A stretch of 64,000 nt of DNA from contig NZ_CP115396.1 in NCBI RefSeq assembly GCF_027625995.1, forward strand, positions 3,968,501-4,032,500, given 5' to 3'. Made by a program: the position numbers and the translations under genes. The notes beneath the pieces were generated by a model, which saw only the letters and a program-made list of their open reading frames with translations, searched no databases and had not been told where the DNA came from. This stretch comes from Hymenobacter yonginensis (GTDB lineage Bacteria > Bacteroidota > Bacteroidia > Cytophagales > Hymenobacteraceae). Shown in pieces: positions 18,301 to 24,566 of the stretch; position 1 is the stretch's first letter; each line of letters opens with the position of its first letter.

Positions 18301-18396
18301 GGCGAGAAGGTGAAAATGGTGAAGAAAGACAAAGAGGGCAAGCAGAAGCGCAAGCAGAAAACCAACGCCGACGGCACCGCCGGCAAAGGGGAGTAA
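15361..18396 (+). CDS. Exported M16 (pitrilysin-type) zinc peptidase with two catalytic-unit repeats
   Basis: 1011 aa from ATG 15361; the signal peptide ends near PVAAQQ. The first M16 unit has the inverted zinc motif HFFEH (His99, Glu102, His103) and Glu181 as likely third ligand. The second unit (from about residue 525) has the fold-typical GIASLTAAMLEEGT but no HxxEH, so it is the non-catalytic half that closes the chamber, as in PqqL-like proteins. The tail after residue 960 is Ala/Pro-rich, then Lys-rich (KKDKEGKQKRKQK). Probably periplasmic and degrading peptides. Single-gene unit with a perfect-palindrome terminator. Confidence 0.92.
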   Translation: MTFKPLWLLSLGLALTAQPVAAQQKAAAKPAAASATGTRLVEKVTRKGSELVIPYEKYVLPNGLTLLIHEDHSDPLAHIDVTYHVGSARETIGKSGFAHFFEHMMFQGSDHVADEQHFKLVTSSGGTLNGTTNRDRTNYFETVPSNQLETALWLEADRMGFLLDAVTQQKFEVQRSTVKNERGQNYDNRPYGLASENIAKTLYPYGHPYSWLTIGYLEDLDRSDVNDLKNFFLRWYGPNNATVTVGGDVKPAEVVKLVEKYFGSINRGPAVQNMKLPEPVLTQDRYVSYQDNVRFPMLQMVFPTVPQYHPDEVALDALADIIGGGKTSLLYKNLIKTQKAVQTQAYHPSSELAGEFTIVALSLPGKGLDSTEAVVRKTLAEFEKRGVSDDDVARFKATREASVVNGLASVSGKVSQLAAYQTYVGNPNRLPQELQRIRSLTKADVQRVYNQYIKGKKAVVLSVVPKGSNALVAKADNYTVSKDGYKAPATDEYANLKYVKATDSFDRATQPKGGANPVVQVPAVWRTDFDNGLRIIGNRNAEIPTVTMLLNISGGHRLEQQNPNKAGIASLTAAMLEEGTQKYTGEQFAGALEKLGSDVQTYAGDENTTVVIRSLTKNLPATLALVEEMLLRPRFDQADFDRLKKQTLEGIANQSTQPVAIANNTYARLLYGPGNVMSIPASGSTTTVQGITLDEVKQFYQQNYAPNVSYLTVVGDVDQKDVLPQLGFLKTWGRKAVTAPASPTAEQPDKTRIYFVNKDGAAQSEIRVGYLTPLTYDATGDYYRAYLANYILGGAFNSRINLNLREDKGYTYGARSGFQGTRFVGPYTAQAGVRADATAASVKEFVKEIKNYRDGATDEELQFLQASVGQSDALKYETGQQKAAFLGRLLEYDLPTNYVSKQSEILKALKKEDLQASAQKYLPIDQMYIVVVGDRAKAFPGLGELGYEVVELDLNGTRVAAPAPAAAPATAPVAGAPAPAGEKVKMVKKDKEGKQKRKQKTNADGTAGKGE

Positions 18397-18410
18397 GCCT
18401 TCCTTCAGCG

Positions 18411-18454
18411 AATAAAAAAAGCCCGATTCCAGCTGGAATCGGGCTTTTTTTATT
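18411..18454. terminator. Perfect-palindrome terminator
   Basis: 44-bp perfect palindrome without a loop base (arms 18411-18432 and 18433-18454) with A7/T7 ends around GCCCGATTCCAG. Follows the M16 gene by 14 nt. Confidence 0.9.
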
Positions 18455-18492
18455 ATTCCCTGTTGCCGGGAACTTCCCGAAGCGGCGGCGGG

Positions 18493-18521
18493 TTGACGCG
18501 TGCCTGCCGGCCCTACCTTCG
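18493..18521 (+). promoter_or_regulatory. Candidate promoter TTG-N18-TACCTTCG
   Basis: -33 TTG (18493-18495) and TACCTTCG (18514-18521) at 18-nt spacing, nine nt before the ATG of a small ORF. It supports a short transcript ending at the terminator near 18742. Confidence 0.45.
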
Positions 18522-18530
18522 CCCATTTCT

Positions 18531-18935
18531 ATGACCCTGACTTCTCCGCCCAATCATCTGCACACGCTTGACGAGCAGGATGCTGTACAACAGCGGTACC
18601 TGCGCCGCATTTCGCCGGTCATAGGCTACATCGTGCTGCTGCTACTGCTGCTTTATGTGCTGTATAGCAGTCAGGTGCCGGTGCCGGTATCCAAAGGAAA
18701 GCCTGTCAAGAAGCCCTGGTCTATCAGCCAGGGCTTTTTTTATGCTGGCTGCCGCCAGAAGACCGGGACGCCTGGGCCGCGGCTTTCGGAACCGGCCCGC
18801 GCCAAACCCGGTTGTATCGGCACGGGGGCGTGCAGCCCACGCCGCTTAATCCGTATCTTTCCCCGGAGGCCATTAGAGGCCGTTGGATATGCCTGTGTCG
18901 CAAGAATCATCTGCTACTACATCTGCGTTGCGTGA
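18531..18935 (+). CDS. Doubtful small membrane protein ORF
   Basis: The ORF starts with an ATG right behind a good promoter-like sequence. Its first ~55 residues look protein-like: polar start (MTLTSPPNHLHTLDEQD), then one hydrophobic segment (VIGYIVLLLLLLYVLYSS). Beyond residue 60 the frame reads through an intrinsic terminator (18711-18742) and then into the DUF4175 start region, so the C-terminal half is not credible. Either a ~60-residue single-pass protein has lost its stop by frameshift, or the ORF is fortuitous. I do not recognise a family. Confidence 0.3.
   Translation: MTLTSPPNHLHTLDEQDAVQQRYLRRISPVIGYIVLLLLLLYVLYSSQVPVPVSKGKPVKKPWSISQGFFYAGCRQKTGTPGPRLSEPARAKPGCIGTGACSPRRLIRIFPRRPLEAVGYACVARIICYYICVA
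18711..18742 (+). terminator. Intrinsic terminator inside the small ORF
   Basis: Hairpin AAGCCCTGG (18711-18719) / CCAGGGCTT (18728-18736) followed by TTTTTTA. Confidence 0.8.
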
Positions 18936-21900
18936 AGTGCTGGCCCGGCTGGAGGCCTTCAAGCGTAAGTTCTACCTGAGTCTGCTGGTGCGCGGGGCCC
19001 TGGTGGCGGGCGCGCTGCTGTTAAGCCTGTTTCTGGTGCTCAACCTGCTCGAATACTTCCTGTACTTGCCCACCTGGGTGCGGGGCGGGCTGCTGTTCGG
19101 GTTTCTGGGGCTGGTGGCCTACACCTTCATGCGCTGGATCTGGCAGCCGCTGGCGGCCCTCACCAACCTGCGCCGTTTGCTGAGCGACGAGCAGGCCGCC
19201 CAGCGCGTAGGGGAGCTGTTTCCCGACGTGCAGGACAAGCTGCTGAACGCGCTGCAGCTCCAGGACCAGGCCCGGGGCAACGCCCTGATTGCGGCCAGCC
19301 TGGAGCAGCGCGCCGGCCAGCTGGCGGGCGTGCAGTTCGAAAACGGCATCAATATCCGGCAGCAAACCCGGCCGCTGTGGAAGTTTGTGGCCGTGCCGGC
19401 CCTCGTGATTATGGCCGTGCTGCTGGTGTATCCGGCGTTTTTCGTGCAGGGCACGGCCCGCATCCTCAACTACCGCCAGAAGTACGCGCCGCCGGCCCCG
19501 TTCCGGTTCATCATCGAAAACAAAGCCCTTACCGCTTTTAAAGGCGAAGATTTCAAGCTGCAGGTTTCGGTGGAAGGGGAGGCCCTGCCCAACGACGTCA
19601 CGATTGAGTACGGCGGCCGCGAGCGGCACCTCGTGCAGGACCGCCCCGGCCACTTCAGCTACCAGTTTCAGCAGCTGCAGCAGGACGTGGCGTTTCAGCT
19701 GTCCGCCGCCGACGTCACCTCAGCCGACTACGACCTGCGCTTGCGCCAGCGCCCCAACCTGCGCGACTTTCAGGTGGACGTGACCTACCCGGCTTACCTG
19801 GGCAAGCCCGCCGAAACTATCCGCAACACCGGCAACCTCACTGTGCCGGAGGGCAGCACCGTGCGCTGGCGCTTCGCCACCCAGGCCACCGAGCAGCTCC
19901 AGCTGCTGTTCCGGAACCCCGACGTGACGCTGACCGCCGCCCGCGACGAGGACGCCTTCACGGCCACCCGCTTGGTGAGCCGTACTCAGAACTACGCCGT
20001 GCGCCTACGTAACCCCGCCAGCCTCAACCGCGACCCAATCGAGTACCAGCTCACGGCCATTGCCGACCAGGGCCCGGAAATCAGCCTGGAATCCTTCCCC
20101 GACACCACCTCGCTGCGCTACCTGGCCCTCGGCGGCAACCTGCGCGACGACTACGGCCTCTCGCGCCTGCAGCTGCACTACCGCATTGCCAGCAAGGCCC
20201 GGCCCAATGCGGCGTTTCAGGCGCGGGCGCTGCCGCTGGCGCGTGGGCCGGTGCAGGCCTACGCCTACCAGTGGGATTTGCGCCCCTTGAAGATGCAGCC
20301 CGGCGACCGGCTAGAGTACTTCGTGCAGGTCTGGGACAACGACGGCGTGCACGGCCCCAAGTCGGCGCGGACGCGGGCGGCGGAGTTCCGGCTGCCCAGC
20401 CGCACCGAGCTGCGCGAGCAGTTGAACTCGCAGGCCGAGTCGGTGCAGAGCCAGCTCAGCAAAGCCAGCGAGCAAAGCAAGAAGTTGGAGCGCGAGCTGG
20501 CCAAAAGCCAGGACAAGCTTAAGACCAAGCGCGACTTGAACTTCCAGGACCGCAAGCAGCTGCAGGACATGCTGCAGCAGAAGCAGCAGATGGACCAGCA
20601 GATGCAGGACATGAAGAAGCTGTTTGATGAGCTGACCCAAAAGCAGGACGAGCTGGACCCCAAAAGCCAGGAGCTGGCCGAGAAGGCCCAGGAGCTGCAG
20701 AAGCTGATGGAAAGCCTGCTCGACCCCGAAACCAAGAAACTCTACGACGAGCTGCAGAAGCTGCTGGAAAAGCAGCAGGACATGACCCAGCCCGACATGC
20801 AGAAACTGCTTCAGCAGCTCGAAAACAAGGAAAACACTTTGCAGAAAGAGCTTGAGCGCGCCCTCGAGATGTTCAAGCAGCTGCAGTTTGAGCAGAAGCA
20901 GGAAGCCGCCCTCGACAAGCTGGAGCAGCTGGCCAAAGACGAGCAGAAGCTAGCCGACGAAACCCAGAAAAACGACAAGCAGAACCCCGACAACAAGCTC
21001 AGCAACGAACAGCAGAAGGCCAAAAACGACCAGCTTCAGAAAGAGCAGCAGCAAAAGCAGCAGGAGTTCAACGAGCTGAAGAAAGACATGCAGGACCTCA
21101 AGAAGATGGACGACCAGCTCGGAGGCGAAAACGGCGCCGACGAGATGAAGCCCGAGCAAGAGCAGGTGGACGAGCAGATGCAGGACGGCGAGCAGCAGCT
21201 AAGCAAAAACCAAAACCAGAAAGCCAGCCAGAGCCAGAAGCAGGCCGCCCAGAAGATGCAGCAGATGGCCCAAAAGATGAAGCAGCAGATGAGCGAGGAA
21301 GAGCAGGACCAGCAGCAGGAAAACATCGACGACCTGCGCGACATCCTCGAAAACCTGCTCAAGCTCAGCTTCGACCAGGAGGCCCTGGCCAAGGACTTTC
21401 GCCGCGTTGACCAGAGCGACCCGCGCTTCGTGCAGCTCGGCCAGACCCAGCGCAAGCTCAAGGACGACGCCCGCGTGGTGCAGGACTCCTTATATGCTTT
21501 GGCCAAGCGCGTGTTTCAACTGCAGAGCTTTATCACGCGGGAAGTAGGCGAGATGAACGGCCGCATGGATGAAAGCCTCGACCACATTCGGCAGCGCGAC
21601 GTGGGCCGCGCCACCGCCACCCAGCAGCAGGCCATGACCAGCATGAACAACCTGGCCCTGATGCTGAACTCGGCGCTGCAGCAGATGCAGCAGGAGCAGC
21701 GCGACAGCCAGAGCCAGCAGCAACAGGGTGGGGGCAAGCCCGGCAAAAAGAAGAAAAAAGGCAGCAGCCCCGGCGAAGGCCAGCTCGGCAAAATGCAGCA
21801 GCAGCTCAACCAGCAGATTCAGCAGCTGCAGCAAAGCGGCAAAACCGGCCGCGCCCTCTCCGAGGACCTGGCCAAGCTGGCCGCCCAGCAGCAGATGCTG

Positions 21901-22302
21901 CGCCAGGCCTTGCAGGAGCTGGAAAAGCAGCAGAAAGGCGGTAAGCCCGGCCAGAAAGAAGGCAAGGGCGACGCCGGCGGTGGCGGCACCGGCGAGGCGA
22001 AAAAATTAATGGAACAAACCGAAACCGACCTCGTAAACAAGCGGCTGACGGAGCAGACTATTATGCGTCAGCGTCAAATCCTTACCCGTCTGCTGGAAGC
22101 CGAGAAATCGGCTCGGGAGCGGGACCAGGAGGAGAAGCGTGAAGCCCAGACTGCCCAGACCCGCCCGCCCGTATTTCCGCCCGCCTTCAACCAGTACAAG
22201 CGCCAGAAAGACCGCCAGACCGAGCTGCTCCGCACCGTGCCGCCGGCCCTCACGCCCTACTATCAGCGGGAGGTAAGTGAATATTTTCAGAAAATGAAAT
22301 AG
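18889..22302 (+). CDS. DUF4175 family membrane protein with giant Gln/Lys-rich coiled coil
   Basis: 1137 aa from ATG 18889; a TTG two codons upstream is less likely. Residues about 30-190 hold three hydrophobic segments of the DUF4175 membrane region (LVAGALLLSLFLVLNLLEYF; LLFGFLGLVAYTFM; FVAVPALVIMAVLLVYPAFF). A beta-rich extracytoplasmic part follows to about 510. Residues about 510-1080 are almost entirely Q/K/E/D/L coiled coil with repeated QQKQQ-type runs. The ending (TRPPVFPPAFNQYKRQ) is conserved-looking. Probably a large periplasmic or envelope scaffold; biochemical role unknown. It precedes an anti-sigma-type ATPase by 44 nt, but that gene has its own promoter candidate. Confidence 0.85.
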   Translation: MPVSQESSATTSALREVLARLEAFKRKFYLSLLVRGALVAGALLLSLFLVLNLLEYFLYLPTWVRGGLLFGFLGLVAYTFMRWIWQPLAALTNLRRLLSDEQAAQRVGELFPDVQDKLLNALQLQDQARGNALIAASLEQRAGQLAGVQFENGINIRQQTRPLWKFVAVPALVIMAVLLVYPAFFVQGTARILNYRQKYAPPAPFRFIIENKALTAFKGEDFKLQVSVEGEALPNDVTIEYGGRERHLVQDRPGHFSYQFQQLQQDVAFQLSAADVTSADYDLRLRQRPNLRDFQVDVTYPAYLGKPAETIRNTGNLTVPEGSTVRWRFATQATEQLQLLFRNPDVTLTAARDEDAFTATRLVSRTQNYAVRLRNPASLNRDPIEYQLTAIADQGPEISLESFPDTTSLRYLALGGNLRDDYGLSRLQLHYRIASKARPNAAFQARALPLARGPVQAYAYQWDLRPLKMQPGDRLEYFVQVWDNDGVHGPKSARTRAAEFRLPSRTELREQLNSQAESVQSQLSKASEQSKKLERELAKSQDKLKTKRDLNFQDRKQLQDMLQQKQQMDQQMQDMKKLFDELTQKQDELDPKSQELAEKAQELQKLMESLLDPETKKLYDELQKLLEKQQDMTQPDMQKLLQQLENKENTLQKELERALEMFKQLQFEQKQEAALDKLEQLAKDEQKLADETQKNDKQNPDNKLSNEQQKAKNDQLQKEQQQKQQEFNELKKDMQDLKKMDDQLGGENGADEMKPEQEQVDEQMQDGEQQLSKNQNQKASQSQKQAAQKMQQMAQKMKQQMSEEEQDQQQENIDDLRDILENLLKLSFDQEALAKDFRRVDQSDPRFVQLGQTQRKLKDDARVVQDSLYALAKRVFQLQSFITREVGEMNGRMDESLDHIRQRDVGRATATQQQAMTSMNNLALMLNSALQQMQQEQRDSQSQQQQGGGKPGKKKKKGSSPGEGQLGKMQQQLNQQIQQLQQSGKTGRALSEDLAKLAAQQQMLRQALQELEKQQKGGKPGQKEGKGDAGGGGTGEAKKLMEQTETDLVNKRLTEQTIMRQRQILTRLLEAEKSARERDQEEKREAQTAQTRPPVFPPAFNQYKRQKDRQTELLRTVPPALTPYYQREVSEYFQKMK

Positions 22303-22318
22303 CGACTCGCTAAGTTTG
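22284..22318 (+). promoter_or_regulatory. Candidate promoter with TAAGTTTG -7 element
   Basis: TAAGTTTG at 22311-22318 matches TAnnTTTG exactly, 29 nt before the HATPase ATG; a weak TTTTC -33 lies at 22284. The -33 would be inside the end of the DUF4175 coding sequence. Confidence 0.45.
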
Positions 22319-22346
22319 CGCCCCGCCGCCTCCTCACCACTACCTA

Positions 22347-22802
22347 ATGAAGCAAGTTAAAATCCAGATTCCTTCCCTCGTCGAGAACATTCGCGTAGTG
22401 GAAAGCTTTATCGACAATTCGAAAGACGCCTTCCACATCGAAGACGATATCTACGGCAATATCATGGTGGCTGTCACGGAGGCGGTCAATAATGCTATTC
22501 GCCACGGCAACAAGTTCGATAAGGACAAGAACGTGTACCTGTCGCTGTACGCCGACCAGACCAAGGTGCGGTTTGAGGTAGAGGACGAAGGCCAGGGCTT
22601 CGACTACACCAACCTGATTGACCCCACGGCCCCCGAGAACCTGGAAAACCCCGGCGGCCGCGGCATCTTCCTGATCCGTCACCTCGCCGACGAGGTGGAG
22701 TTCCACAAAGACGGCCGCAACGTGCAGCTCACGTTCCTGCTGCCCGCGCCTTCCACCGATTCCGATTCGGCCGTTAATGGCGCCGAAGTACACTCCCACT
22801 AA
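22347..22802 (+). CDS. Anti-sigma-factor-type ATP-binding protein (RsbW/HATPase_c)
   Basis: 151-aa GHKL ATPase domain on its own. N box EAVNNAIRHGN (residues 45-55), G1 box DEGQGFD near 85-91 and G2 box GGRGIFLIRHLAD near 107-119 are all present. Stand-alone proteins of this type are serine kinases/anti-sigma factors that act with STAS-domain antagonists. Two SpoIIAA-like proteins are encoded elsewhere in this window (14604 and 39085), though no link is shown. The downstream ybeY either overlaps it by 26 nt (start 22777) or begins 16 nt after it. Confidence 0.85.
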   Translation: MKQVKIQIPSLVENIRVVESFIDNSKDAFHIEDDIYGNIMVAVTEAVNNAIRHGNKFDKDKNVYLSLYADQTKVRFEVEDEGQGFDYTNLIDPTAPENLENPGGRGIFLIRHLADEVEFHKDGRNVQLTFLLPAPSTDSDSAVNGAEVHSH

Positions 22803-22818
22803 CCAGCCTGCCCCGGCC

Positions 22819-23304
22819 ATGAGCGACCTGCCAACCCAGCACGACGACCAGGACGAAGACGACTTCGGCCCCAACGAGGGCTCGGGGATTGAGTTTTTGG
22901 TGGAGGACGTGGACTTCAAGGTTGCTGAGGCCGAGGAGCTGACCTCCTGGATTGAGCGGGTAGCCGAAGTGCATGAGTACGAAATCGTGCAGCTCACCTA
23001 CATCTTCTGCTCCGACGAGTACCTGCACAAGATCAACGTCGAGTACCTCGACCACGACACCTACACCGACGTCATCACCTTCGACAACGCCGACGACGCT
23101 GACATGATCGAGGGCGACATCTTCATTTCGGTAGAGCGGGTGCGCGAAAACGCCGTTACCCACGGCGTATCGTTCCGCGACGAGCTGCACCGCGTGATGA
23201 TTCACGGCGTGCTCCACCTGCTCGGCTACGCCGACAAGGACCTGCTCAGCCAGACCGCCATGCGCAAAAAAGAAGACGACTGCCTGCTGCTCCGCACGTT
23301 CTAG
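22819..23304 (+). CDS. ybeY: Endoribonuclease YbeY (16S rRNA maturation)
   Basis: 161 aa from ATG 22819 (MSDLPTQHDD). An upstream in-frame ATG at 22777 would overlap the previous gene. The metal motif is HGVLHLLGYAD: His129 and His133 are kept, but the third canonical histidine (HGxxHLxGYxH) is Asp139, followed by a Lys/Glu-rich end (RKKEDDC), as in other Bacteroidota YbeY proteins as far as I recall. Role: late 16S 3'-end processing and ribosome quality control in the cytosol. It is probably translated with the HATPase gene and followed by an intrinsic terminator. Confidence 0.88.
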   Translation: MSDLPTQHDDQDEDDFGPNEGSGIEFLVEDVDFKVAEAEELTSWIERVAEVHEYEIVQLTYIFCSDEYLHKINVEYLDHDTYTDVITFDNADDADMIEGDIFISVERVRENAVTHGVSFRDELHRVMIHGVLHLLGYADKDLLSQTAMRKKEDDCLLLRTF

Positions 23305-23327
23305 CCTGCACGGCCCTAATTGATTGA

Positions 23328-23357
23328 AACGCCCGCCATCTGGTGGGCGTTTTTTGT
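23328..23357 (+). terminator. Intrinsic terminator after ybeY
   Basis: AACGCCCGCCA / TGGTGGGCGTT stem (one G-T pair) followed by T6. Confidence 0.85.
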
Positions 23358-23505
23358 TGCACGGTGTAGAGACGCAATATTTTGCGTCTCGTCGTTGAAC
23401 GACCGGAACCACGCTGCCTGCACAACCTCAGCAACGACGAGACGCAAAATATTGCGTTTCTACACCGTGCAACGTCATATTCGGCTTCGCTCTGCATGAC
23501 GTTCT
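23356..23505. repeat. 42-bp-arm inverted repeat plus GTCAT element
   Basis: Arms 23356-23397 and 23432-23473 pair with one mismatch; each arm contains its own small palindrome GACGCAATATTTTGCGTC. A second short inverted pair (AACGTCAT at 23471 and ATGACGTT at 23498) abuts it and carries family A ends. The block fills the whole ybeY-ATE-like gap except the terminator. Confidence 0.85.
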
Positions 23506-23526
23506 TCGTATCCTTGCGACTCTGCT

Positions 23527-24255
23527 ATGTCCGCTACTCCGCAACCTATCCGCATCATTCCCGGCCCGGCGCTGGACTACTACCTGGCCCAGGGCTACTA
23601 CCGCATGCACCAGGACCTGTTTACCTGCCGCTTTCTACCCATCGACGGTGGGCTGTACACGGTACACTGGCTGCGGCTGGAGCTGGCCCGCGTGCACTAC
23701 GGCCCCGAGCAGCGCCGCCTGCTACGGGTGGCTGAGCGCTTTACCATCCAGCGGCGGCCGTTCCGGCTGACGGCTGAGCTGGAGGAGCTGTACGCGGCGT
23801 ACCGGGCCTTTATCACCTTCGATGCGCCGCCTACCGTGGAGGCGTTTCTGCTGGCCGGCTCCACCCACAACGTGTTCAGCACGGAGGTGCTGGAAATCCG
23901 GGACGGGGCGCGGCTGGTGGCGGCGGGCATCTTTGATAATGGAGCCCGCACGCTGGCCGGCATCATGAACTTCTACCATCCCGAATACCGAAAATTCAGC
24001 CTCGGCAAGGTGCTCATGCTGCTGAAACTGGAGCACGCTCGCGCCCTGGGCCACACCTATTACTACCCCGGCTACGTGGTCCACAACTACCCCAAGTTCG
24101 ACTACAAGCTATTCCCGTGCCCGGCCGCCACCGAGGTGTTCGACTGCCTGACCGGACAGTGGCTGCCGTTTTCCTGGCCGGAAGTCAACCGGCAGGCCGC
24201 CGAGCTACTGGCCGGCTGGAACGAGGACGACTTCGCGCCCGAGGACGAAGCATAA
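23527..24255 (+). CDS. Arginyltransferase-like protein (ATE C-terminal/GNAT-type fold)
   Basis: 242 aa. The C-terminal half matches the signature of arginyl/leucyl-tRNA-protein transferases: IMNFYHPEYRKFSLGKVLML near 151-170, LGHTYYYPGYVVHNYPKFDYK near 180-200. The N-terminal part has YYLAQGYYRMHQDLFTCR where ATE/Bpt enzymes place their N-terminal cysteine cluster, but only one Cys remains. True ATE/Bpt proteins add an amino acid from aminoacyl-tRNA to proteins bearing a destabilising N-terminus. The missing N-terminal cysteines mean activity is uncertain. It is a single gene flanked by repeats. Confidence 0.65.
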   Translation: MSATPQPIRIIPGPALDYYLAQGYYRMHQDLFTCRFLPIDGGLYTVHWLRLELARVHYGPEQRRLLRVAERFTIQRRPFRLTAELEELYAAYRAFITFDAPPTVEAFLLAGSTHNVFSTEVLEIRDGARLVAAGIFDNGARTLAGIMNFYHPEYRKFSLGKVLMLLKLEHARALGHTYYYPGYVVHNYPKFDYKLFPCPAATEVFDCLTGQWLPFSWPEVNRQAAELLAGWNEDDFAPEDEA

Positions 24256-24287
24256 GCCCCGGCCGCGCAAAAACGCGCCGGTCTGCG

Positions 24288-24295
24288 TATCTTTG
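24288..24295 (+). promoter_or_regulatory. Promoter -7 element TATCTTTG
   Basis: Exact TAnnTTTG match, 276 nt before mnmG. No -33 TTG is visible at 17-22 nt. Confidence 0.45.
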
Positions 24296-24380
24296 CCCAC
24301 GTTTTGAGCGTGTTGCGTGGGGCGTTCAGCCACGGTTTTCCTGACAAAGCGCCTGCCAACCGCGGGCGTTTTCTGTTTAA
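24296..24380 (+). ncRNA. Candidate short transcript or leader RNA upstream of mnmG
   Basis: Starting right behind the TATCTTTG element are two hairpins: CCCACG (24297) / CGTGGG (24316-24321), then CGCCTGCC-AACC-GCGGGCG (24350-24368) followed by TTTTCTGTTT, which looks like an intrinsic terminator. A ~75-nt RNA or an attenuator of mnmG would fit. No known RNA family recognised. Confidence 0.3.
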
Positions 24381-24402
24381 CTGTAGCGCGTCGAACAACG
24401 GA

Positions 24403-24514
24403 GTAGCGTGAAGCCTTTGCTTCGCGCAGCGTTGAACGACTACCGGGCTGAATATTGTTCACTACGGACGCCCTCGCAGCTTGGCGCTGTTATGCACGAA
24501 GCAAAAGTTTCGCG
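24403..24514. repeat. Family C repeat (GAAGCCTTTGCTTCGCG), copy 1
   Basis: GTAGCGTGAAGCCTTTGCTT at one end and CGAAGCAAAAGTTTCGCG at the other form an inverted pair, with TTGGCGCTGT inside. The same words in the same order occur at 47714-47807. Confidence 0.75.
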
Positions 24515-24527
24515 TCAGGCCCGCCAG

Positions 24528-24566
24528 AATCCGTGTAATCCGAGAAATTCGTCTAAATCCGTGATG
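24528..24566 (+). repeat. 9-nt periodic leader repeat ending in the mnmG start
   Basis: Units AATCCGTGT / AATCCGAGA / AATTCGTCT / AAATCCGTGAT; the last unit contains the ATG of mnmG. Related units precede the genes at 26759 and 62751. Confidence 0.6.
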
